A stretch of DNA of 41,027 nt, taken from an uncultured Acholeplasmatales bacterium (GTDB lineage: Bacteria; Bacillota_I; Bacilli_A; ML615J-28; CAG-698). The DNA lies in assembly GCA_937877075.1 (NCBI GenBank), contig CALEGD010000143.1, positions 1 through 41,027 of the forward strand, written 5' to 3'. The position numbers and the translations under genes were made by a program. Shown in pieces: positions 1 through 6,405 of the stretch (the stretch's first letter is position 1; every line of letters begins with the position of its first letter). The notes below the pieces were generated by a model, which did not search any database, was not told where the DNA came from, and was given only the letters and a program-made list of their open reading frames with translations.

Positions 1-2
1 AA

Positions 3-203
3 CTTGGCGTAACGATAGTTTTCGTTACGCATGAATTGGACGAGGCATTTGCTTTGGCTGATAGAATTGTCGTTTTGGATCAGGGCAAAATTGTCGAAGA
101 TGGAACACCGGCACAACTAAAAAAGAACTACAAGTCAGATTTACTCAAAGCTTATTTTGATGTAGATTTAGTATTTAGGACAAATAACAAAGGTGATGAA
201 TAA
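3..203 (+). CDS. ABC transporter ATP-binding protein, C-terminal end (5' partial)
   Basis: Only the last 66 codons are present; the gene begins before the window. The translation holds the end of an ABC nucleotide-binding domain: a hydrophobic strand leading to the H-loop (VFVTHELDEA), then ALADRIVVLDQGKIVEDG, the usual D-loop-distal strand pair before the C-terminal tail. Walker A, the signature motif and Walker B lie outside. It would energise an import or export system, but the substrate cannot be told from this piece. The stop is 2 bases before the next ATG. That close packing with two predicted membrane or secreted products suggests one operon, with those products as possible partners. 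Confidence 0.9.
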   Translation, partial: LGVTIVFVTHELDEAFALADRIVVLDQGKIVEDGTPAQLKKNYKSDLLKAYFDVDLVFRTNNKGDE

Positions 204-205
204 AT

Positions 206-664
206 ATGACACAAACAATCCTTGGCATGGACAAAAACGTCTATACAAAGAAAATTAAAAATAGAAAAATCATATGCCACGCTGTGCTTTTGGCAATGGT
301 GTTGCTAAATATTTTGTTTACACTTTTACGCAGCGATAGCAATCATGGTTTGATGCTTTTTCTGAATATATTTGTAGATTCCTTGTGCGGATGGTTTGTA
401 ATTTACTTTTCTAGCTTTTGGATTTTCCCACAAAAAAGACTATTAAAAATTTTCAACTCGGGAAAGAGCAAATTTCGTGGTGAAATTGTGGAAATAAGCG
501 AAGAAATGGAAACTATCCAATCAATCATTTGCAATCGTGTTGTGGTTGGCGCAACGGAGCAACGAGTTGTCTTTTTGCCTGCTAATGGTGCAATAGTGCT
601 AAATAAAGGCGAAATATGGGTGTTTAGTGTTGCATCGGGTTTGATTGCTGAGGTGAACTCATGA
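206..664 (+). CDS. Membrane protein of unknown function, two TM segments
   Basis: 152 residues with no family I recognise. A basic N-terminus is followed by two hydrophobic segments (about residues 24-42 and 48-74), then a soluble tail of about 75 residues rich in beta-forming residues, perhaps a small cytoplasmic or external domain. The start is 2 bases after the upstream ABC ATPase stop, and its TGA overlaps the next ATG (ATGA at 661-664), so translational coupling is likely. It may be a membrane component of the transporter, but two TM segments are too few for a typical permease. Leucines use mainly TTG and CTT, unlike most of the window. Confidence 0.7.
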   Translation: MTQTILGMDKNVYTKKIKNRKIICHAVLLAMVLLNILFTLLRSDSNHGLMLFLNIFVDSLCGWFVIYFSSFWIFPQKRLLKIFNSGKSKFRGEIVEISEEMETIQSIICNRVVVGATEQRVVFLPANGAIVLNKGEIWVFSVASGLIAEVNS

Positions 665-1302
665 AAAAGGAAGTCACATCCCACATTCAATATAGTGGAT
701 GGAAATATCTTGCCATTTTGCTTCTTGCAATTGCGTTGTGGTCTACAATTTTTACAGCATTAGCACAACCAAAATCCGACGAAAAAGTCTCCATTGCCTG
801 TTTTGTTGATCAAGTAGATATCGATTTGCTTTCTATCCAACTAAACGCCAACAAGGAAAATATAACAACGCAAAAACTAAAAGAAATTTCTGCAGAGTCT
901 ATTCTTAGTACCGATTCGATGCTAAGTGCGTTGTTGGCAACACGAAAAATAACTTCCGATTTGTTGATTGTTGGTGAAAGCTCGCTAAGTGCCGATTCGA
1001 CTAGTAGCACTGCGATAGATCCAAAATCGTTTGTTCCGTTTTCTCAAGAAAGGTTGGAACAACTTTTGTCTGGCAGGGTTGAAAATATACAGTTTTATTA
1101 TGTAGAGGAATATACTGTTGGCATCTATCTTAACAATGCCGATGGAACATCTGATGGCAGATTTGGTGATTTTTACAATGGTAGTGAACGTTGTGTTGTG
1201 TTTTTTAGCAACGAATCTGTCAATTTGGGCGCATTGTACGATGTTGGCGAATCTACAAATTGTGGCGCATTGGATGTACTCGTTTATTTGTTAACTAATT
1301 AG
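661..1302 (+). CDS. Membrane-anchored or secreted protein of unknown function
   Basis: 213 residues. A short basic N-terminus precedes one hydrophobic segment (about residues 15-35, ending ALAQP), which fits a signal peptide or single membrane anchor. The rest is soluble and Ser/Asp/Asn-rich, so it probably lies outside the membrane. No catalytic motif is recognised. The start overlaps the preceding stop by 4 bases and the next gene begins 14 bases later, so it belongs to the same transcription unit as the ABC ATPase end. It could be an accessory extracytoplasmic component of that transporter; this is inference from position only. Confidence 0.7.
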   Translation: MKKEVTSHIQYSGWKYLAILLLAIALWSTIFTALAQPKSDEKVSIACFVDQVDIDLLSIQLNANKENITTQKLKEISAESILSTDSMLSALLATRKITSDLLIVGESSLSADSTSSTAIDPKSFVPFSQERLEQLLSGRVENIQFYYVEEYTVGIYLNNADGTSDGRFGDFYNGSERCVVFFSNESVNLGALYDVGESTNCGALDVLVYLLTN

Positions 1303-1316
1303 TTATTGGAGAAAAT

Positions 1317-2195
1317 ATGTCTAAAAAACAAAGTCGACGGCAACGTCGAAATCAATCATCAATCGATTTTACCCCGAAGGATCTTCCTCACAATCGTAAA
1401 CAGGTCTTTTTTGATGTTTTAAGCATCCATTGGAAAACCTTTTTATTATTTGGCTTGTTGTTTTTGCTGTTGTGTTTGCCAATGCAAGGCGTTTCCATAT
1501 TGAGAACATTGTTAATAAACAATGCTTATGGCGATGCAACAAATCTGGCTGATGTACAAAAACAACAATTAGCATCCACTATCATGTCGCTGGATACTAC
1601 TTCTGCAATTTTGCAAATACCTTGCATTTTGTTTTTGACTGTGGGTATTGCTGGTTTTGTAAAAGTGATAAGGCAATATTCTTGGCTTGAAAATGTCTAT
1701 TTCAAAAAAGTCTTCTTTTCTGGGATTTAAGATAATATTGGACAAATGTCACTTTTAGGCTTGATTGTGGCAGTTGTGTATGTTCTTTGCGTTTACGCCT
1801 GGAACTTTGCGCAAATTGTAAACAACACGTGGCTTTCCATACTCGCACTTGTACCTGTTGGTTTTTCAATTTTTGTTGGTATTCCAATATGCGCTTATGC
1901 TGTTGTTTGTATTTCAATTTACAAAAACAAGTTTGGACAAATTATGCTAACAGCACTTGCTTGTTTTATCAAAAAGCCATTGCAAACGCTAGGTGTTTTG
2001 CTTTGTTGTTTGGCTATTTTTGCAGTGCAGTTGATACCTAGTTTTGTTGTCATGATCATTTCTAAGGTGCTGTTGTGCTTTTTCATTCCATTTATTTTCT
2101 TGGCATGGTACCTTTTTGCTTTGCAAAGACTCGACAAGGTCGTCAACGAAAAAAGTCATCCGTCAATAGTTGGTAAAGGAACATTTGTTGATTAA
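1317..2195 (+). pseudogene. YesL/DUF624-like membrane protein gene interrupted by an in-frame TAA
   Basis: The frame from ATG 1317 stops at TAA 1728-1730 after 137 codons. Without any frame change it resumes as DNIGQMSLLGL and runs to 2195 (total about 292 codons). The second half has ATG 1746 but no ribosome-binding site. Together the halves give a basic N-tail and about five or six TM helices. The stop falls in FFSGI-stop-DNIGQ, which resembles the 'F..GIK.N..Q' loop of YesL/DUF624 proteins found beside carbohydrate ABC transporters, so the TAA may replace a Lys AAA. A real nonsense mutation or a one-base error are both possible. The family call is from memory of the motif and is tentative. 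Confidence 0.6.
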
Positions 2196-2218
2196 TAAGT
2201 AAATGAAGAGTTAAAACT

Positions 2219-2365
2219 ATGAAAATGACATTTCGTTGGTATGGCGAATATGATTGCATACCACTTAATTACATCAAGCAAATACAAGGCATATAAGGCG
2301 TTGTAACGACTCTTTATGATGTGCCTGTTGCCAAAGTTTGATCGTTGGAAAGACTGATCATTCCA
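2219..2365 (+). pseudogene. uxuA: Mannonate dehydratase (uxuA) 5' remnant
   Basis: A good start, with GAAGAG upstream of ATG 2219, gives MKMTFRWYGEYDCIPLNYIK, the characteristic UxuA N-terminus (family usually about 350 residues). The frame hits TAA at 2294, continues in the same frame as GVVTTLYDVPVAKV, hits TGA where UxuA normally has Trp (V-W-x-L-E), then reads SLERL before similarity is lost near 2360. UxuA converts D-mannonate to 2-keto-3-deoxygluconate in hexuronate catabolism. About 85% of the gene is gone. Its position behind a YesL-like gene suggests a former uronate or oligosaccharide operon. Confidence 0.7.
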
Positions 2366-2411
2366 GTGTACTTGTCAAGATAAAGTAGACATTTATTAAT
2401 CTTTAAATATA

Positions 2412-2447
2412 CCCTAGTTCGGTTTTTAACTGAACTAGGGTTTTATT
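2412..2447 (+). terminator. Intrinsic terminator
   Basis: CCCTAGTTC (2412-2420) pairs perfectly with GAACTAGGG (2432-2440) around an 11-base middle that can add pairs, and is followed by TTTTATT. It would end transcription of the upstream decayed operon. Confidence 0.85.
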
Positions 2448-2449
2448 AT

Positions 2450-2640
2450 GTGTGACGGGCATGTCACTAATCTTATTGTGAAAGACCAGCTACGTGTATT
2501 TACTGCCAAGTGTAGCAAACCCTAAGCCGTTAACAGTAATGTTATGAGTGAAAGAAGGGGCTATCAATTCTTTAACACTAGAAGCAACAATGAACTTCCC
2601 CACTGAAATCGAGGTTGCACCATTATCCTCGTCTCCTCTC
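2450..2640 (+). mobile_element. Truncated group II intron, 5' (domain I) remnant
   Basis: The stretch opens with GTGTG, the conserved 5' end of group II introns, followed by GGCATG, GTGAAAGACC, GTAGCAAACCC, GAGTGAAAGAAGGGGC and ATGAACTTCC. These occur in the same order and roughly the same spacing as in domain I of bacterial introns such as the class C intron of Oceanobacillus iheyensis (GUGUG..GGCAUG..GUGAGAGUCC..). It begins 3 bases after the terminator T-run, the preferred insertion site of class C introns. No reverse transcriptase ORF and no domain V (AGC..GUUCG) is seen downstream, so it is a dead 5' fragment. The 3' limit near 2640 is approximate. Confidence 0.55.
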
Positions 2641-2890
2641 TTACCACCATTATCGACTTTATAAATATTCTACTTTGCGTGATTTAAAGGTAGCTATATT
2701 ATTATTTAATTTACATAATAAGTATTTTAAGGATTTATTAATAAAGGTAGAAAAAGGAATTTCTAAACATCCAAAATTTATAAAGATTGTTAAAAAGAAT
2801 ATAAATGAGTGGGAATGTGTATTTAAATCAAATTTTAGTATAGATGATATGATGACAATAACTTTTATCATTAGTAATTATTTTAATTAG
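2615..2890 (+). CDS. Hypothetical ORF, possibly a gene tail
   Basis: Up to 91 codons are open and end in TAG at 2888-2890. The first ~18 codons lie in the group II intron remnant and have no ribosome-binding site, so the start shown is not trustworthy. From about residue 18 on the composition looks protein-like: Lys/Ile/Asn-rich, amphipathic helices, ending in hydrophobic FIISNYF. It may be the 3' end of a host gene fused to intron sequence by deletion. No family is recognised. Confidence 0.25.
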   Translation: MHHYPRLLSYHHYRLYKYSTLRDLKVAILLFNLHNKYFKDLLIKVEKGISKHPKFIKIVKKNINEWECVFKSNFSIDDMMTITFIISNYFN

Positions 2891-3180
2891 TTATTGGTTA
2901 CGAAGATATTTACGCCTTTCTGTAATTAATTGGCAAAGGGCGATAACACTATACTAATAACAGTAGACATTGTATATCTTCCTAATTTTTATAATATCTG
3001 TACTTACTTATAATTGTTATGATGGCAAAAGCTTTTTCTGTGATTAATGTGTCCTACTTCAATGCACTCGTATTGCTCGTTCTGAATTGAAATATATAAA
3101 AGAAGAATTTCAAAATAAGGGGATAACCGGTAATTAGGGGACGTGGAAATACGTAACAAATTTAAGGTATATTTCTCAAA
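2891..3180. other. Intergenic stretch, no gene seen
   Basis: No credible coding frame. It contains one copy of AGTAGACATT (2962-2971) and a G-rich piece at 3119-3160 in which GGGGACGT is followed by a second ACGT, a small possible REP-like foldback. Otherwise it looks like decayed sequence. Confidence 0.5.
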
Positions 3181-3227
3181 TAAAAAAGTCTATAAATAAT
3201 CAACAATATGTTAATTATTTATAGACT
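3181..3227 (-). terminator. Intrinsic terminator of the sce7726-family gene
   Basis: A perfect 14-bp stem (3187-3200 with 3214-3227) is followed, on the minus strand, by TTTTTTA. The stem overlaps the last codons and the TAA (3215-3217) of the gene it ends. Confidence 0.85.
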
Positions 3228-4001
3228 ATTTTTGTTGATAGATTATTCTTGAAAAACCACTGGTAATCAAGGGGTTCAATATAATCCTTATTATCTAATA
3301 AGAATTCCCACTGTTTTCTATATTTTTCTTTTATTTTCAATTTATATAATTTATTTATCTCATCATTAGTCTTAGTTTTCAACAATACATTTACTACTTT
3401 TTCTTTAGAAATATTTAATGCAGTAGTCGCTCTTAATTGTGATAATGTCAATTGGTTTAGTTGAATCTTAGGATCTAAATTACTGTTTAATGATGGTTCT
3501 CTGTAGATATTAAATGCAATTCTTTTATTTATTTGTTTATAAGTTATTATGCCAATTTTTGAAATAATATTTGTTATTATAGAATCTAGTGAAGATTCAG
3601 GTATGATTACATTCAAATATTCAAATGTCTTTTCATAATCTTGCATTTGCTTATCTAATCTTAGATAATTGTCGTATTCTGTTTTTATTTCGAATACGAT
3701 ACTATTACCATTTAATATACAAATATCTGCATGACTATTGCCAGTATTTAGTTCAAAAATCGTAACAGTCCTATTAGGAGATTTATTGATACAGTACTTT
3801 TTAATAAAACTTGTTTTGATTACTGTTTCATTTAAAAACCCCTCAAATATCTCTTTGTTATACTTATTTCTAATTGAGTTAATTGATTGGTACGTGTCTC
3901 CTGTAATCTCTACATATATTTTTATAAAGATGGTTATTTGAAGCTAGTGGAGAATATGCTGAATACAATTGTCTTAATTGGCCTAATGATAGTTTGTTCA
4001 T
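3215..4001 (-). pseudogene. sce7726-family protein, frameshifted
   Basis: On the minus strand, ATG at 4001 with GGGGG about 8 bases upstream reads MNKLSLGQLRQLYSAYSPL and stops at TAA 3879-3881. The +1 frame carries on from at least 3943 to 3215 and contains ELNTGNSHADICILNGNS, VFEIKTEYD and RLDKQMQDYEKTFEY. The D...ExK pattern (HADI .. FEIK) and this order are typical of the sce7726 family, a PD-(D/E)xK-nuclease-like group often seen near phage or defence genes. One base inserted or deleted between 3882 and 3943 would restore a protein of about 260 residues. Role in the cell unknown. It has its own terminator. Confidence 0.65.
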
Positions 4002-4115
4002 TTGCAATTCCCCCTTAAGATGATTATATCATTTATAATTTATGATTTCAAAAATGGGATTTTGAATAATCAAAACTATTATGTATATTACATAGGATTT
4101 AAATTAGTTGATATC

Positions 4116-4144
4116 TTGATTGTTTTTCACATTTGATTTATAAT
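4116..4144 (+). promoter_or_regulatory. Sigma-A type promoter
   Basis: TTGATT (4116-4121), a 17-base spacer and TATAAT (4139-4144), 56 bases before the ADP-ribosylglycohydrolase ATG. Confidence 0.65.
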
Positions 4145-4200
4145 ATATGTACAATAAAGGTGGAGTAAGAATAAAATATATTAATTATTAGGAGGAGTTT

Positions 4201-5013
4201 ATGATTGGTGCAATCATTGGCGACATTGTCGGGTCACGTTTTGAATATAGAAATCACAGAAGCAAGGAATTCGACTTGTTTACTGAGGAATGTTTTGTAA
4301 CTGATGATAGTATTATGACCTTAGCGATAGCCAAGGCAATTATGGAGACCATAAAAAGAAAATCTAAGAAGCTAGATGCTGGCTTTTATCAAGAGTTAGA
4401 GAAAATGACAGTTAAGTATATGCAGGAAATTGGACGCAAATATCCTAATTGTGGTTTTGGATACCATTTTTATAATTGGGTCTTTGATAGCAATCCCCAA
4501 CCTTATAATAGTTTTGGTAATGGATCAGCAATGCGAGTTAGCCCCGTTGTAAAATATGCTAATAGCGAAAATGAAGTAATTGAACTGGCGAAAACTGTGA
4601 CGGCAGTGACGCATAATCACGAAGAGGGAATCAAGGGTGCTGTTGCCACGGCATTGGCAATTTATCTTGCTAAGAATGGTGCTTCAAAAACAGAAATTAA
4701 AGAACGAATAATTAGAGATTACTACGTTCTTGACTTTGATCTCAAAGAACTACAAAAGACTTATATTTACGATGTTACCTGTATGGGTACAGTTCCCCAA
4801 TCAATCTTTTGTTTCCTTGAAGCCAATGACTTTGAGGATGCAATCCGTACCGCCATTTCCATTGGTGGAGATAGTGATACCTTGACTGCCATTACTGGTT
4901 CAATTGCGGAAGCCTACTACGGCGTTCCAGAAGCGTTAAAAGAAAAATCTCTTACCTATTTAAACAATGACCTAATGCAAATATATCTGGATTGGGAAAA
5001 CTTGATATTATGA
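4201..5013 (+). CDS. ADP-ribosylglycohydrolase family protein
   Basis: 270 residues, normal length for the DraG/ADP-ribosyl-hydrolase (ARH) family, which removes ADP-ribose from modified proteins or related substrates using two Mg ions. Seen: N-terminal MIGAIIGDIVGS, the first metal motif TDDS (residues 34-37), GNGSAMRVSP (107-116), THNHEEGIKGA (137-147) and the second metal motif GGDSDT (222-227). All metal-binding acids appear present, so it should be active and cytoplasmic. AGGAGG sits just before the start and a consensus promoter lies upstream. It stands alone between two damaged genes. The substrate cannot be read from sequence; dinitrogenase reductase is unlikely as no nif genes are in view. 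Confidence 0.92.
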   Translation: MIGAIIGDIVGSRFEYRNHRSKEFDLFTEECFVTDDSIMTLAIAKAIMETIKRKSKKLDAGFYQELEKMTVKYMQEIGRKYPNCGFGYHFYNWVFDSNPQPYNSFGNGSAMRVSPVVKYANSENEVIELAKTVTAVTHNHEEGIKGAVATALAIYLAKNGASKTEIKERIIRDYYVLDFDLKELQKTYIYDVTCMGTVPQSIFCFLEANDFEDAIRTAISIGGDSDTLTAITGSIAEAYYGVPEALKEKSLTYLNNDLMQIYLDWENLIL

Positions 5014-5087
5014 TAGGTAAAATGTTTGAATAATTCCTAGAAACGAGCATATAAGAGGTAAGTTTACTTACAAAAAAGTTAAAATAA

Positions 5088-5552
5088 TTTACCTGTGTAT
5101 ATCAAATTATTTTCAATGCAACAAAATCGGGTTTTGCTGTTGCTGCTGGTACAGTTGATTCAAATGAATATAAAAAAGAAATTGACAAACTTCACCCAGT
5201 TGTTTTTAATCTAGGTACCGATCCGACAATGGATTTCAAATTAATCAAAGACCCGAATAATGAAATCGACTTTTATAATAATTATACTTATGATATTTCT
5301 GATAATGGAGTTAAAAAGTATTTCGATTTGCTATCTTTTAAATATATCACATATACAAATACTGCTCATTTTGTAATCGGTTATGGTTATAGAGATATTG
5401 ATTATTATACTATGAATTATAGTAACGGCTCTACCTATCTTTTTGACAATATGTTTTTCTTTATTGTTGCTAATGGTTGGGGAGGAAAATCATATATTAA
5501 TTCCAAAAATAGTGATATTGCCATATCTTATAGTATATACCCGAAAAATTAA
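5088..5552 (+). pseudogene. Cysteine peptidase-like C-terminal fragment
   Basis: The frame is open from 5088 (after TAA 5085-5087) to TAA 5550-5552 with no start codon backed by a ribosome-binding site; ATG 5229 is internal. The translation has AGTVDSNEYKKEIDKLHPV, then AHFVIGYGYRDIDYYTMN and FFFIVANGWGG. A His in H-x-V-x-GYGY followed by an Asn in NGWGG is the His/Asn half of clan CA (papain/C39-like) peptidases. The half with the catalytic Cys is absent, so this is a truncated gene and probably inactive. It may have encoded a secreted peptidase. A lipoprotein gene follows after 14 bases. Confidence 0.5.
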
Positions 5553-5566
5553 GAAAGTGTGATAAA

Positions 5567-6235
5567 ATGAAAAAAATTATTAGTATTATTATTTTAATAT
5601 TCTATATTATTTCTATTAATGGATGCAATTATGGACCCGATAAAAGAGTTGATGAAAACCCTTATTTCATAGAAGATATAATAGAAGAAAATAATATATC
5701 TCAAGTATATAATATAAAATATAGTAACAGATTAATTTTGGAAGCTTTATCGGATTTTTATAGTACTGAAATCACAACTAAATATCATGATTGCGAATAC
5801 CATATAGTTTATGGGCAACTTGATAACAAGGATATATTTTTAACTATTCCGGATTTTGTTGAAGAAGAGATATATTTATTTGATAGCCCTTATCCTTCTT
5901 ATCAAACAATTACTCATTTTATTAATGAATATAATGTTGATTCAGAATATAAAATAACAACCTCAGATAAATATAAAGGTTTGTTCTATGGTTTCTTTTA
6001 TGAATATAATTCGCAAGGAGATACTAACATTTCCTTGATAAGCGATAATATTTCATCTTTAGATTCTCTTTATAGGATCTCAGAAACGCAGCTTACTTTA
6101 ATATTAGGGAATTATCAAAAAGATAATATCAACTATGGCATTGTAAGCATTGTACTGCTCAAAGATAAAACATATTCAGTAATTGTTGCAAATGATGGTC
6201 AATATTTTGAAATCCATCATTTTGTAAAGGATTAA
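5567..6235 (+). CDS. Putative lipoprotein of unknown function
   Basis: 222 residues. Basic MKK, a hydrophobic stretch (residues 4-18) and the lipobox-like SINGC at 16-20 predict a signal peptidase II-processed lipoprotein anchored outside the membrane. The mature part is acidic and Tyr/Ile/Asp-rich, likely mostly beta, with no motif I recognise. It follows the cysteine-peptidase fragment by 14 bases in the same direction, so the two were probably co-transcribed, and a bidirectional terminator lies about 130 bases downstream. Codon use is very AT-rich, in keeping with an accessory gene. Confidence 0.75.
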   Translation: MKKIISIIILIFYIISINGCNYGPDKRVDENPYFIEDIIEENNISQVYNIKYSNRLILEALSDFYSTEITTKYHDCEYHIVYGQLDNKDIFLTIPDFVEEEIYLFDSPYPSYQTITHFINEYNVDSEYKITTSDKYKGLFYGFFYEYNSQGDTNISLISDNISSLDSLYRISETQLTLILGNYQKDNINYGIVSIVLLKDKTYSVIVANDGQYFEIHHFVKD

Positions 6236-6367
6236 TCATAGTTTTTAAGTGTAATGAAAAACCATGAATATCTCGATAGTATTATATAGATCAGAAATTG
6301 TACGAAAGTTACTCAAATAAAATAATATTTAAGACATAGATGACGCTTGATATTTAAGAAAGTATAC

Positions 6368-6399
6368 AAAAAGATGAGCAAATGGATGCTCATCTTTTT
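6368..6399. terminator. Bidirectional intrinsic terminator
   Basis: A perfect 13-bp stem, AAAAAGATGAGCA (6368-6380) with TGCTCATCTTTTT (6387-6399), around a 6-base loop. A-tract and T-tract flanks let it serve both the forward lipoprotein gene and the reverse ATP-grasp gene, whose stop codon is only a few bases away. Confidence 0.85.
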
Positions 6400-6405
6400 G
6401 TATTT

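Noticed and set aside
403..690. Reverse frame over the first membrane-protein gene
   Set aside because: It overlaps two tightly packed forward genes and has no ribosome-binding site.
2219..2365. TGA at the conserved Trp of the uxuA remnant as a sign of the Mycoplasma code (TGA = Trp)
   Set aside because: A TAA also interrupts the same frame, and intact genes (V-ATPase subunits H/G, C and B, the YwaF-like gene) end in TGA, so TGA is a stop here.
3738..3941. 67-codon forward frame as a membrane protein gene
   Set aside because: It is the reverse side of the sce7726-family gene, with no ribosome-binding site.
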